Positions 7,598 to 16,037 are shown, counted from the stretch's first letter. The stretch: 40,431 nt of DNA from Curtobacterium sp. S6 (GCF_000710345.2 NZ_KL537415.1:1-40431); one strand, 5' to 3'. The notes: generated by a model not told the origin, from the sequence alone. Numbers and translations are program-made.

Positions 7598-9262
7598 ATG
7601 GAAACGCCGCGTTCTCTCACGAAGCACCGCATCCGTCGGAGCCCAGGGACCCCCGCCCGGCTGACAACCGGCCCGGCGGACGAACCGGTCACCCGCGCGG
7701 CCGGCTCAGAGCCGATCACACCAAAGGCCAACGCCACGAGCCTGTTGCGGCTAGTCCACATCACCGACTTCCAGCACGGGGACCTCGCCTCACCCATGCG
7801 CAACGACTATCTGCAGAAATACGCGGGCCAGGATTATTGGGCGCGGTTGCTTCCCGCGTATCGTCCGCAAGAATTCCTGCAGTGGCATGCTTTGGCCACG
7901 ATCGTGCGAACCGTCAATGCCATGCAAGAGGTCCCCGAGCTGAGCGCCGATCTCTTGCTGTGCACCGGCGACGCGACCGATTCTTCCCAGGTCAACGAGC
8001 TGCGCGATTACCTCAGCCTCATGGATGGGGGCACCGTGCATCCCGGACGGCATACCGCGGACCTCACCGAGGCGCCGAGTTTCGGAACGGACACGTCCTT
8101 TTGGCTTCCCGAATCCTCCGGGAGCGACGAGTGGAAGGACTCGTGCGGTCTTCCGCATATCCCCGGCATCCGGACCATCGCGGCGGCCCCATTCGAGCAC
8201 CAAGGCCTCGACATTCCGTGGCTCACCTGCTTCGGCAATCACGACCAACTCATCCAGGGACGCCACACGAGTCTCGACGCGCAGACCAACCGCCGGGTGA
8301 ATACCTATCTGGAAGGCTCCGACAAATCGAGTGGAACCCGCGCCCCGGCACCCCAGCCGGGCGACGCGATGGACCAGTACCTTGAAGACCCCCTGATCCA
8401 CACACCGGGCGAACAACAACAGATCACCGCCGATGCCGCACGTCGGATCGTCTCACGCCGCGAGTATATGCAGGCCCACCTCGACGCGGCCGATTCCCCG
8501 GTCTCGATCCCGGGACGCGGGTTCTCGCCGGAGAACGTAGAAAACGACACCGCCTACTACGTTTACGACGGCCACCCCGGCATCCGCTTCATCGCCCTGG
8601 ACACCACGAATACGCGCGGGGACGTGGACGGCTGCCTCGGTGAGGAACAGTTCCACTGGATTGAAGAGCGGCTTCGAGAGGTTCATTCGACCTACCGCCT
8701 GCCGGACGGCTCCGAGGCGCGGCACGACGTCGCCAATCGGCTGGTCGTGCTGGTCTCCCATCACGGGACCCGCAAACTCATCAACGACTACGGCCAACAA
8801 CGCGCCTACCTGCGCGACGATGTCCTGCGGTTACTGTCCGGGTTCGACAACGTCGCGCTCTGGATGAACGGGCACACGCACGTCAACGAGATCGAGGCCC
8901 GCGGATCCGGAAGCGCCGCCTTCTGGGAAATCACCACCTCGGCCGTCGCGGAATGGCCGGTACAGCTACGCCACCTGGACATCGTGTGCGACGAGGAAGG
9001 CAACGTCGAGATTCGCACCCGCATGATCGACTCCGCGGCGCCCACGGTGCCCGAGCTTCCCCTCCCGGCGTCGATCACCGACCCGGTGGCCTACTGCGCG
9101 AGCCTGCACCGTTGGGTCGGCGCGAACGACGCGGGGTCCGTCGGCGGACTCGACGCCGACGGCGAGCCCCACCACCGGACAACCCGGCTCCTGGCCAGTG
9201 TGCCCGCCGAGACGGCGGCCGACGTTCTGTCCGCAGCGTCGGGCGATTCCGGCAGGGACTAA
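7598..9262 (+). CDS. Metallophosphoesterase, TIGR03767-type actinobacterial family
   Basis: This 554-residue protein shows all blocks of the calcineurin-like phosphoesterase fold in order: HITDFQHG (about 51), LLCTGDATDS (about 116), TCFGNHDQL (about 210), LVSHHG (about 385) and MNGHTHVNE (about 424). These Asp, His and Asn residues bind the two-metal centre that hydrolyses phosphoester bonds. The size and the large insertions between blocks fit the actinobacterial family I recall as TIGR03767; the substrate is unknown. The ATG at 7598 was chosen because GAGGAG lies just upstream, although the spacing is short (4 bases) and an in-frame ATG exists at 7550. No signal peptide is clear in the Arg/Thr-rich N-terminus, so the location is uncertain. 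It converges on the next gene with only 7 bases between them. Confidence 0.85.
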   Translation: METPRSLTKHRIRRSPGTPARLTTGPADEPVTRAAGSEPITPKANATSLLRLVHITDFQHGDLASPMRNDYLQKYAGQDYWARLLPAYRPQEFLQWHALATIVRTVNAMQEVPELSADLLLCTGDATDSSQVNELRDYLSLMDGGTVHPGRHTADLTEAPSFGTDTSFWLPESSGSDEWKDSCGLPHIPGIRTIAAAPFEHQGLDIPWLTCFGNHDQLIQGRHTSLDAQTNRRVNTYLEGSDKSSGTRAPAPQPGDAMDQYLEDPLIHTPGEQQQITADAARRIVSRREYMQAHLDAADSPVSIPGRGFSPENVENDTAYYVYDGHPGIRFIALDTTNTRGDVDGCLGEEQFHWIEERLREVHSTYRLPDGSEARHDVANRLVVLVSHHGTRKLINDYGQQRAYLRDDVLRLLSGFDNVALWMNGHTHVNEIEARGSGSAAFWEITTSAVAEWPVQLRHLDIVCDEEGNVEIRTRMIDSAAPTVPELPLPASITDPVAYCASLHRWVGANDAGSVGGLDADGEPHHRTTRLLASVPAETAADVLSAASGDSGRD

Positions 9263-9269
9263 TCCTTAA

Positions 9270-9611
9270 TTACTGATTGATCACGGCCATCCACCCACCG
9301 AACACCACGGCCCCGAGCAGAAACAGCACGATGATCAGCCATATCGCGAGGCAGACGCCATTGAGGATGATTCCCCACTTGGCCTGCGTTTGGGCCATGG
9401 GCTCACGATGCCGTGACTTCACGCCGAGAACGAGCCCGACGATGGGGCCGATCAGGAGCCAGCCCGACAAGATCGAAACGATGCCGAGGACGAGGCTTGC
9501 CGTGCCCAAACCGGTGTCTTCGGTGTAGCGCTGCGGGGCTTCCCGGCGGTAGTACACCGGGTCATTTGTTGCCTGTTGGTCGGACAATTCCTGCGATTCG
9601 ATGCGGTTCAT
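9270..9611 (-). CDS. Small DUF4190 membrane protein
   Basis: The 113-residue protein has a hydrophilic N-terminus of about 33 residues and then the DUF4190 pattern. That is a first hydrophobic hairpin, TASLVLGIVSILSGWLLIGPIVGLVLGVKSR, with its central Gly/Pro and basic exit, and a second segment, WGIILNGVCLAIWLIIVLFLLGAVVFGG. Members are small actinobacterial inner-membrane proteins of unknown role, often placed near envelope or signalling genes. A second DUF4190-like protein lies at 6547-7344, so the two may be related. The start codon is ATG at 9611; the ribosome site is weak. Confidence 0.75.
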   Translation of the reverse strand: MNRIESQELSDQQATNDPVYYRREAPQRYTEDTGLGTASLVLGIVSILSGWLLIGPIVGLVLGVKSRHREPMAQTQAKWGIILNGVCLAIWLIIVLFLLGAVVFGGWMAVINQ

Positions 9612-9712
9612 ATTCTTAGACTAAGTTTTCGCCCCGAGTACGGCATCGTCCCTGCCCATGAGTCTGGGGGTAGAGCTAGCTAGCACCTCTCACGCAACGG
9701 CCCTCACCCGTG

Positions 9713-10840
9713 TCAGGCGGAAGCGTCGTCGAAGATGATGACCTGTCGGATTGCTTTCGCGTCGGCGAGGGTGTCCATGGCTTGGTTGATGTCGTCAAGC
9801 GCGATGCGGGACGAGACGAGCTCCTCGACCGCGAGCTCTCCTTGACGCCACAGGTCCTCATACCGGGGAATGTCCCGTGACGGCACCGCGGACCCCAAGT
9901 AACTACCCATGACGGTGCGCGCCTCAGCCGTGAGCACCACCGGATTGATCACGGATTCCGCTTTGGGGCTCGGTAGGCCCACAGTGACGGTTCGACCGCC
10001 AACCGCCGTGGCGTTGAAGGCGGTCTCGAAGGCCTTCGGGTGCCCGGCGGCCTCGATCACCAGGTTGGCCTTGATTCCCTGCTCAGAGACCTGACCCGGG
10101 GTATAAGTCTCGTCGGCGCCCAGTTCGGCGGCCCGGGACAGCTTGGCTTCCTGAGCATCGACGGCGATCACCGTCCCCTTCTTCAGGCCGATCGCGGTCA
10201 GCAGGGCCGCGATCCCGACGCCACCGAGCCCCACGACCATGATCGAGTCCCCCTCCTCGGGCTGACCCGCGTTGACCACGGCCCCTCCACCGGTCAGCAC
10301 GGCACACCCCAGAGGAGCGGCCGCTTCCGCGGGGACGTCGGACCCGATTTTGACCACGCTTGCCTGGTTGACCACGGCGTGCGTCGCGAACGCGGAAACG
10401 CCTAGATGATGGAGGACCTCCGACCCATCGGGACGATGCAGGCGCACCTCGTGCCCGCCGCCGGGAAGGTAGCCGGAATTATTGGATTCCGTCCCACGGG
10501 AGCACGGTAACTTCCCGTCGGTCCGGCAGTTCTCGCAGTCTTCACAACGCGGCAGAAAAACGGTCACCACGTGGTCCCCCACGTTCAGACCTTCGATGCC
10601 GGGGCCGACTTCCTCGATGACACCCGTCCCCTCGTGGCCAAGAGCCATTGGGAGCGGTCGCGGTCTATTGCCATCCACCACGGAGAGATCCGAGTGGCAG
10701 ACCCCCGCGGCCGTCATGCGGATCAGAACCTCGCCGTTCTGCGGCGCATCCAATTCGAGTTCTTCGACCGTCAACGGCTGGGATTCCGCGAACGGTCGCT
10801 CGGCGTCCATGGTGTTCAGTACGGCGGCACGAATTTTCAT
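9713..10840 (-). CDS. Zinc-dependent alcohol dehydrogenase (MDR superfamily, class III-like)
   Basis: The 375-residue protein belongs to the medium-chain dehydrogenases, which oxidise alcohols or hydroxy-acids with NAD(P). The catalytic zinc ligands are visible: Cys in AAGVCHSD (about 47), His-Glu in ALGHEG (about 68) and Cys in PLGCAVLTGGGAV (about 178). The structural zinc lobe CEDCENCRTDGKLPC (about 98-112) has the four expected cysteines. The nucleotide-binding Rossmann motif is VVGLGGVGIAALL (about 202). The GCxVxTGxGA block resembles class III and mycothiol-linked enzymes, but the substrate is unknown. AAAGGA lies 7 bases before the ATG. The gene is divergent from an AHL-lactonase-like hydrolase across 147 bases, suggesting joint control. 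Confidence 0.9.
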   Translation of the reverse strand: MKIRAAVLNTMDAERPFAESQPLTVEELELDAPQNGEVLIRMTAAGVCHSDLSVVDGNRPRPLPMALGHEGTGVIEEVGPGIEGLNVGDHVVTVFLPRCEDCENCRTDGKLPCSRGTESNNSGYLPGGGHEVRLHRPDGSEVLHHLGVSAFATHAVVNQASVVKIGSDVPAEAAAPLGCAVLTGGGAVVNAGQPEEGDSIMVVGLGGVGIAALLTAIGLKKGTVIAVDAQEAKLSRAAELGADETYTPGQVSEQGIKANLVIEAAGHPKAFETAFNATAVGGRTVTVGLPSPKAESVINPVVLTAEARTVMGSYLGSAVPSRDIPRYEDLWRQGELAVEELVSSRIALDDINQAMDTLADAKAIRQVIIFDDASA

Positions 10841-10875
10841 GGCGGTTCCTTTCGAGCTGATGTGGCGTGACTCTC

Positions 10876-10881
10876 ACTATA
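10876..10881 (-). promoter_or_regulatory. Candidate -10 box of the alcohol dehydrogenase gene
   Basis: TATAGT on the minus strand differs from TATAAT by one base and lies 35 bases before the start codon. No convincing -35 box was found. A CACGTG palindrome lies just beyond, in the shared divergent region. Confidence 0.35.
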
Positions 10882-10987
10882 GGTCTCAGCCCCACCCACG
10901 TGACCAGGAAAAATTTCCTTGACGCGACCCCCTCCGGGTGGAAGCGTGTCCCACATCACACCTTGGGAGTGAAAGGCGGGACTTCGG

Positions 10988-11806
10988 ATGGATATGAAAG
11001 CTCATGTGCTCCACTCGGGCGACATGGAGGCCGACTACACCTGGTTGCTCTTGAAGCCGGATCGCATCATCAAACCGGTTCAAGAAAAGAACACCCCGCG
11101 GGAATTCGGCCTGGTGCCGACCCACGCCATTCTGGTCGAAACCCCGGAAGGCCGGATGCTGTGGGACACCGGCGTTCCGCGCGACTGGGCGAGCCGGTGG
11201 GAACCGACCACGTTCGATCGATTCTTTCCCGTCGTGGATGACGCCGACGACCCGGAGGCCGGGTACCTCGACCACAGCCTCGCTCAAATGGGGCTGACCA
11301 CGGAGGACATCGACCTCTTGGTGCTCAGCCACCTCCATTTCGATCACGCAGCCAACGCCAAGGCCTTCGATAACGGGAAGACGAAAATCGTCACCAGTTC
11401 GGCCGAGCTGGAGGGCGTCAAGGAAATCACCGGCTACAACCAGGGCGCACATATCCCGTCCGACTACGAGGGTCTCGACATCGGCGGCATTGACGGCGAC
11501 GAGGAGATCCTCCCCGGCGTCCGCGTCATCCAGACGCCCGGCCACACCTGGGGCACGATGTCGCTCATGCTGGACCTGCCGAACGACGGGAAGAAGATCT
11601 TCACCTCCGACGCCGTCTACATGCGCGATTCGTGGGGACCGCCCGCGGTCGGCGCCGCCATCGTATGGAACAACTTGGCCTGGCTCGATTCGGTCGAGAA
11701 ACTCCGCAGAATTGCGCAAGACAACGACGCCGAGGTGTTCTTTGGGCACGATGCCGACCAGGCCGCCAATGATATCCGCTGGGCGCCGGAAGGGTTCTAC
11801 TCATGA
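10988..11806 (+). CDS. MBL-fold hydrolase, N-acyl homoserine lactonase family
   Basis: This 272-residue enzyme has the metallo-beta-lactamase fold with the lactonase-type metal site. HLHFDHAAN gives the HxHxDH motif (about residues 116-121), TPGHTWG gives the next His (about 181), SDAVY the bridging Asp (about 203) and FFGHD the last His (about 256). These correspond to AiiA/AttM-type lactonases, which open acyl-homoserine lactones or gamma-butyrolactone. The early [12 protein letters not shown] segment also fits. The true substrate is unknown. The ATG at 10988 has an AAGGCGG stretch upstream; an ATG at 10994 is possible. The stop overlaps the next start (ATGA), so the zinc-ribbon protein is translationally coupled. 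It is divergent from the alcohol dehydrogenase. Confidence 0.85.
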   Translation: MDMKAHVLHSGDMEADYTWLLLKPDRIIKPVQEKNTPREFGLVPTHAILVETPEGRMLWDTGVPRDWASRWEPTTFDRFFPVVDDADDPEAGYLDHSLAQMGLTTEDIDLLVLSHLHFDHAANAKAFDNGKTKIVTSSAELEGVKEITGYNQGAHIPSDYEGLDIGGIDGDEEILPGVRVIQTPGHTWGTMSLMLDLPNDGKKIFTSDAVYMRDSWGPPAVGAAIVWNNLAWLDSVEKLRRIAQDNDAEVFFGHDADQAANDIRWAPEGFYS

Positions 11807-12192
11807 TCCTTCACGATTTTCAGTGCGAGCAGAAACATCGCTTTGAGGCGGCGTTACCGTCCATGCACGCCGAGAATCCGCGTTGCCCCGTGTGCGAGTC
11901 GCCGACCCGGAAGCTGATGTCGGCCATCCACATGGGTAATGCCGCCGACGCCGGCCCGTCGCGGGAACAGATGCCGCACAGCTGGCAAGGCATCGGCGGT
12001 GCCCACCCGGACGCGGTGGCACACTGGCGAAAGAAAATTGAAAAGCGGGAGAAACTCGAAGAAAAGTATCCCGAATTGGCGGGCGACCGGCGGCCCGTCC
12101 TGGCGCACGAAGGGATCTTCGCCAACAAGCCGTTGCGGGCGGGCGACGATATTCAGAAGGCCACGCGCGAAGCGCTATCGGATCAGGGGTAG
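11803..12192 (+). CDS. Zinc-ribbon protein, FmdB/DUF1178-like
   Basis: The 129-residue protein opens with a short zinc-ribbon resembling the FmdB family: [13 protein letters not shown] (Cys at 8) and RCPVCES (Cys at about 28 and 31), then TRKLMS. The first knuckle has only one cysteine, with a His four residues later where FmdB usually has a second Cys or Gly-His. DUF1178 proteins show a similar layout. The C-terminal 90 residues are charged and helical ([22 protein letters not shown]). FmdB-type proteins are found beside amidase and other catabolic genes and are thought to regulate or bind partners, but this is not proven. It overlaps the lactonase-like gene by four bases, so it probably acts on or with that enzyme. 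Confidence 0.75.
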   Translation: MILHDFQCEQKHRFEAALPSMHAENPRCPVCESPTRKLMSAIHMGNAADAGPSREQMPHSWQGIGGAHPDAVAHWRKKIEKREKLEEKYPELAGDRRPVLAHEGIFANKPLRAGDDIQKATREALSDQG

Positions 12193-12262
12193 AACGCCCG
12201 GGGAAGCAGCACGCACCCAGCAACGAGCCGGCATGCGCGCCGCTTTTCGCTCGAGTTATTAT

Positions 12263-12892
12263 TCACCCACCGGGGCGAATATCAATCCCAAATTCCATAT
12301 AACAATACTGAATTGCGCCCGATGATGCGCCCTCGGGGTTCCGGGCCCTGTCCTCACATTGTTGGCGAGCATCGGCCTCCGGCAACGCATCGGCACTAGC
12401 CTCACTAGAGGACCCTGGGGCGGTCTCTCCCCCGTACTGACTCGTATCCAGAGGGTCTACGCCGTTCGCCCAGTCACCGAGCTGATGCGCGGAGCAGTAC
12501 TGCACCATTTGTTGATACAGGGCCTCGCTGTACGGCACACTCGACGAATTCCACACGTCCGAAATGCATCCACCACCGGTGTTGAAGTATTCGGTGAGCT
12601 GATCCGACGTCGCCTGAGACGTCGTCGCTTGTGATGGCTCAGCGTTGGGGGTAGGCCCCGCTTGCTCACTAGTTTGCTCCGGGGACGGCGCTGTCGTGGC
12701 CTCTTCAGTCTGCTCGGGGGCAGGTGTAGATGTCTCCGATGATGAGGCGGTCTCAGAGGCCGAGGGAGACGCGGATGCGGACGTGGCGGACGACGAGCTG
12801 GCGCTACTCGGAGATGCGTCTGAAGATGCGTCATTGCCGCACCCTGCGAGAGCTAGGACAGCGAGCGCCGCGAGTGACAAACGATATTTCAC
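12263..12892 (-). CDS. Lipoprotein of unknown function
   Basis: The 209-residue protein begins with a clear lipoprotein signal: MKYR, a hydrophobic core LAALAVLALAG, and the lipobox LAGC with the lipidated Cys at about 18. A Ser/Ala/Thr/Glu-rich linker spans roughly 20-95. The C-terminal domain (about 96-209) has four or more cysteines (GGGCISDVW, QYCSAHQ, QQCEDRARN, IQYCYMEFG), probably disulfide-bonded outside the membrane. I do not recognise the domain. The start is a GTG with AGGAG seven bases upstream, which settles the choice. It lies between the zinc-ribbon protein and ltrA in a stretch with locally AT-rich flanks. Confidence 0.75.
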   Translation of the reverse strand: MKYRLSLAALAVLALAGCGNDASSDASPSSASSSSATSASASPSASETASSSETSTPAPEQTEEATTAPSPEQTSEQAGPTPNAEPSQATTSQATSDQLTEYFNTGGGCISDVWNSSSVPYSEALYQQMVQYCSAHQLGDWANGVDPLDTSQYGGETAPGSSSEASADALPEADARQQCEDRARNPEGASSGAIQYCYMEFGIDIRPGG

Positions 12893-13055
12893 GTGTTTCT
12901 CCTAGTGGTTCGGTTGATGGACATAAGTATATGTGAGTCACAACACTCCCTGTAAGGATCATCAGAAACTTCTGGACAGGCGTCCTCTCTGACTCACGCC
13001 GAATGTCTTCCACATCTCGTGGGTCTTGCGGCAGGGGCGACCAGGATCGAGGAGA

Positions 13056-14252
13056 ATGGCCCCATGCCCTCCCCCCGACGCATCGTCGTCCTCCGACGCG
13101 CGCCCGAAGGCCGATGACCTCGGAATCCCTGACCGCCGCGCCCGCACCGAATGGGTGGAGCTCTTCTTCGACCTGGGCGTCGTGGCGGCAATTTCCGTTC
13201 TGACCGCCGACCTGCACGAAGAATCATCGCTCGAGGCCCTTGGCTCATGGGCCATCTCCTTCACGGCAATTGGGCTGAGCTGGCTCGTCGTGGTCATGTA
13301 TGCCAACAGCGCCCGGGCCGTGACCCGTTTCAAGACCATCGCAGTCGCACTCAACTGTGTGCTCGCGATAGCGGCCTCCAACCCCCTCGAGTACCCTTCT
13401 CGCGCGTGGGTCTTTACGGCGGCGTTCATCGTTCTGAGAATGGTGGTTTCACGCAGTTTGGGAACCACCGGCACCTTTCTCCGCTCGTTCCCACTCCAAT
13501 TCGGAGGGGTTGGCCTGGTCCTGTGGGTCATCTCGTTTTTCGTCCCTGCCCCATGGAAGCACCTGGTCTGGGCGGTCGCCCTGGTCATCGATCTCGTCTT
13601 CGTCGTCACCGCCAAGCCCATGCAAGACGAGGACCTACGTCAGCTTCAGGTGCGAGGCCTCCAGCACAAGCACCGGCAGGCCGAGCGGAAGGCTAATCGG
13701 GCGCACAAGCCCACTGACGGGCCGCACACACGGGAGGAAATCACGAACTCCGGCAACCGGTGGCTCCAGATGGGCATGGTCGACGTCGACTCGGAGCATC
13801 TCCAAGAGCGCCTAGGCCTGTTCTTCATCATCGTTCTCGGCGAGATCTTCATGCAGATCGGTAGCGTTGCCTCCAACGAGGAGTGGAATTGGCCGCTCAG
13901 CACCCTGCTGGCGAGGGCCTTTGCCCTCATCGTGGGTCTATGGTGGATGACCTTCTCCGTTGGTTTCGCCGGCAGCGCGCAAAGCCACGTGGAGGAACTT
14001 GGGTCGCGGATCGCTCTGCCTTCGCACCTCTTTTCCATGGCCGGGGTCGCGGTCATGGCGGTCGCGAGCGAAGGCCAAGTTCGAGGCATAAGGGCGAGGG
14101 TCCGGGTCTACGGACCGCCACCCCGATTTGGCAAATGCCTACCGGTCACGATGACGGCTCATTGCCCTCCGGAAGATTGGGCCAATCGGTGGTCAGATAT
14201 GCCTCGATGGCACGGTGCCGAAACCTATACACGGGCTTTCCCCGGACGATGA
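13056..14252 (+). CDS. ltrA: LtrA family (low temperature requirement) membrane protein, C-terminally truncated
   Basis: The product matches the LtrA family from RRARTEWVELFFDLGVVAAI (about residues 27-46), through repeated membrane segments, to the conserved ERLGLFFIIVLGEIFMQI and LIVGLWWMTFSVGFAG. Normal homologues continue with roughly 60-100 more residues and further membrane segments. Here similarity ends after LFSMAGVAVMAVA (about residue 345, base 14075). What follows is polar and is the antisense of the end of the neighbouring ATPase gene, with a 107-base tail-to-tail overlap. So the gene has lost its 3' end at a junction near 14075-14145 and is probably non-functional. LtrA function is poorly known. 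The start is uncertain: ATG 13056 is in frame, while a better spaced ATG at 13064 is out of frame. Confidence 0.75.
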   Translation: MAPCPPPDASSSSDARPKADDLGIPDRRARTEWVELFFDLGVVAAISVLTADLHEESSLEALGSWAISFTAIGLSWLVVVMYANSARAVTRFKTIAVALNCVLAIAASNPLEYPSRAWVFTAAFIVLRMVVSRSLGTTGTFLRSFPLQFGGVGLVLWVISFFVPAPWKHLVWAVALVIDLVFVVTAKPMQDEDLRQLQVRGLQHKHRQAERKANRAHKPTDGPHTREEITNSGNRWLQMGMVDVDSEHLQERLGLFFIIVLGEIFMQIGSVASNEEWNWPLSTLLARAFALIVGLWWMTFSVGFAGSAQSHVEELGSRIALPSHLFSMAGVAVMAVASEGQVRGIRARVRVYGPPPRFGKCLPVTMTAHCPPEDWANRWSDMPRWHGAETYTRAFPGR

Positions 14253-15405
14253 GCCCGCGTTTTTCGTCGAGTCTTCGCGCTAGCGGACCGACCGTGGTGG
14301 CCTTGGCATACCCTGCTTGACGGGCGATCCGCGTCATGGAGCGATCGCTCGGGTCGAGTTCCGCCATGATCTCGATGAACTCGCGCTCCTTGGGAGCGAG
14401 ACGCTCCAGAACGCGGGCGACATGGTCTTCGGCCTCGCCCTTTGCGGTCTCCCAACCGCGCGCCGCATCGTCCGCGGTAATGACATCGCCTGATCCGGCA
14501 TACCAGGCACGTTCGCCGGCAAGCTGGAAGAGGAACGGGTCCCCGGCAGACATTCCAACGATCATGTCGCGCGCTTCAGGGGCCATTCGAATCGAGGAAA
14601 CCGCCCCATCATGCGTCAGCATTTTCCATCCGCTACGGGTAAAGGGATCCAGGGCAAGACGGAGATCGTCGGCCTCTAGGGGCTTGAGAGTAATGGTCCG
14701 AAATCGACGCACAAAGGTCGCACCCCTACTGGCACCAGCACGTTCGTTGAACTCCGGAAGACCCGTCAGATAAACCGCTAACGGAAGCGCTTCACTGAAA
14801 AAGGCACCCCCGGGAGCCTCATATTCTTCTTCGTAAACAAGGGCATCCCCGAGCGCAATGAGCAGCTGAGAAAGCGCGGCGTCGTCCTCGATGTTCTGAA
14901 TTTCGTCCAGATGGATCAGCACCATGGTGTTTCCCCGCTGCCGGGCCGCGCGACCGATCTCGATCAATAGATCCCTGAGTGCCTCGTGGGGTAACGCGCC
15001 CTCTGCCGGGCGGAGGCCCAGCGAAGCTGGTCCAACGGAGACGGACTCGACCCGTCCCATTAGATCCGCGACTCGCTTCTCGCGGGCACTCGCGAGCCCG
15101 GCCTGAGAGGCCAGACGGAGGAGAGCCGTCGCGAGCATCTTGATCGGATCAGCCCCTAACGCGATCCTCAGCTGAGGGGTGACCCAATCACCCTCCTTCT
15201 CCGCGTGACGAGCTATGCGTCGGACCAGGGACGATTTTCCCATCCCGGGCTCCCCGAGGATCGTTCGGCCGCGCTCCGGGGTGCCCGAGAGCCGACGTGG
15301 GCGGACAACATCTCTCCAGTCCGACAATTCAGGCACCCTACCTGCCCAAACGTCTGGGATGGTGTCGGACCCGGGGCTGAATGGGGAGTGCTGGGGTGTG
15401 CGCAT
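14146..15405 (-). CDS. AAA-type ATPase with C-terminal winged-helix domain
   Basis: The 419-residue protein has a P-loop GEPGMGKSS (about 51-59) and a Walker B strand MVLIHLDEIQN (about 161-171). The DExxN-like ending and overall layout fit ORC/STAND-related AAA ATPases. After the ATPase core (about 45-290), a helical lid (EARDMIVGMSAGDPFLFQLAGERAW) leads to a C-terminal winged-helix-like region (about 340-405; MTRIARQAGYAKATTVGPLARRLDEKRGLI). Such stand-alone ATPases are scattered in actinobacteria, usually annotated only as ATP-binding proteins; their role is unknown. The ATG at 15405 has no ribosome site but lies 7 bases after a -10 box, so the mRNA may be leaderless. Two 16-bp repeats cover the promoter. 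The gene lies between truncated ltrA and tRNA-Leu, suggesting an acquired unit. Confidence 0.8.
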   Translation of the reverse strand: MRTPQHSPFSPGSDTIPDVWAGRVPELSDWRDVVRPRRLSGTPERGRTILGEPGMGKSSLVRRIARHAEKEGDWVTPQLRIALGADPIKMLATALLRLASQAGLASAREKRVADLMGRVESVSVGPASLGLRPAEGALPHEALRDLLIEIGRAARQRGNTMVLIHLDEIQNIEDDAALSQLLIALGDALVYEEEYEAPGGAFFSEALPLAVYLTGLPEFNERAGASRGATFVRRFRTITLKPLEADDLRLALDPFTRSGWKMLTHDGAVSSIRMAPEARDMIVGMSAGDPFLFQLAGERAWYAGSGDVITADDAARGWETAKGEAEDHVARVLERLAPKEREFIEIMAELDPSDRSMTRIARQAGYAKATTVGPLARRLDEKRGLIVRGKPVYRFRHRAIEAYLTTDWPNLPEGNEPSS

Positions 15406-15407
15406 AA

Positions 15408-15451
15408 AGGTAAGTTTACTTTTTGCGAGCCGTCTAGGTAAGTTTACTTTT
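15408..15451 (-). promoter_or_regulatory. Two 16-bp direct repeats covering the ATPase promoter (candidate operator)
   Basis: AGGTAAGTTTACTTTT occurs exactly at 15408-15423 and 15436-15451, 28 bases apart. Each contains the dyad AAGT-TT-ACTT (15412-15421 and 15440-15449). On the minus strand the upstream copy supplies a -35-like TTACCT (15436-15441) and the downstream copy a -10 TAAACT (15413-15418), with 17 bases between. The ATG follows the -10 by 7 bases. A protein binding both copies would block the polymerase. Confidence 0.7.
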
Positions 15452-15515
15452 CACCCGAGCGGGCCCCGCCCACTGACCCGGCACGCGGGTCGGATCGCCC
15501 GCGAGTGCGTTAACG

Positions 15516-15552
15516 AAAAACTCCCCGACCACCATGGTGGCCGGGGAGTTTC
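15516..15552 (-). terminator. Rho-independent terminator of tRNA-Leu
   Basis: On the minus strand CTCCCCG and CCACC pair with GGTGG and CGGGGAG, with one mismatch and a two-base turn, and a TTTTT run follows. It begins 36 bases after the tRNA CCA end. Confidence 0.8.
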
Positions 15553-15587
15553 ATTCGGTCGGATCGAAAACCTTCGATCGCGACCCC

Positions 15588-15674
15588 TGGTGCGCGAGGG
15601 GGGACTTGAACCCCCACGCCCTCTCGGGCACACGGACCTGAACCGTGCGCGTCTGCCAATTCCGCCACTCGCGC
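15588..15674 (-). tRNA. tRNA-Leu (anticodon CAG)
   Basis: The 87-base gene folds as a class II tRNA. The acceptor stem is GCGCGAG with CTCGCGC, then discriminator A and an encoded CCA. The anticodon loop TTCAGGT gives CAG, reading CUG. A long variable arm (GTGCCCGAGAGGGCGT) and the T arm GGGGGTTCAAGTCCCCC follow. The D arm has TGGCGGAATTGGCAGACGC, typical of leucine tRNAs. In many actinobacteria a leucine tRNA lies at this same end of the fhaA-pknB block. I found no copy of its 3' end elsewhere in the window, so it is not shown to be an integration site. Confidence 0.95.
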
Positions 15675-15723
15675 AAGTGACTCGCGCCCCACCGAAGCGG
15701 ACACGCGAAAGGCAACGCTGATT

Positions 15724-15753
15724 ATCATAACCAGACGATCCCGGGAGTGTCTA
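15724..15753 (-). promoter_or_regulatory. Predicted promoter of tRNA-Leu
   Basis: On the minus strand TAGACA (15748-15753) and TATGAT (15724-15729) are separated by 18 bases; each has five of six consensus positions. Transcription would begin about 43 bases before the mature tRNA. Confidence 0.55.
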
Positions 15754-16037
15754 ATCCGGGAACGGTGTCCTTCGCCACCGCACGGGTCCGCGCGGGCATC
15801 GCGTCTTTTCCTAGCCTCGAATCCCCGTATAGAGGTCATCCACAGCCGAAAAAGCGCACCGAAGGAAGGGCCGTCAAATCCACACTCGACCCGCTATCAC
15901 GCGGGAGAAGCGCCTATCATCCTCTATTCAGGCTCGGTCTCTACTATTCTTATGACCGAGGCCGTACGCGGTGGCGGTGCCCCATACCCAGAAACAGGGT
16001 TGCCCCGGGCCCGTGACCGATAGACCAGGAGGCAACC
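15754..16037. other. Intergenic region between tRNA-Leu and fhaA
   Basis: With the tRNA promoter next to it, this divergent gap spans 363 bases (15675-16037). No gene is supported. A TACTAT (15942-15947) is a candidate -10 box for the fhaA operon, without a clear -35, and AGGAGG lies just before the fhaA ATG. Confidence 0.5.

Noticed and set aside
14100-14118. GGTCCG..CGGACC hairpin at the ltrA break as a terminator
   Set aside because: Only a 6-bp stem without a T-run; too weak to call.
15588-15674. tRNA-Leu as the integration site of the ATPase unit
   Set aside because: No copy of the tRNA 3' end was found near 14100 or elsewhere, and no integrase gene is present.
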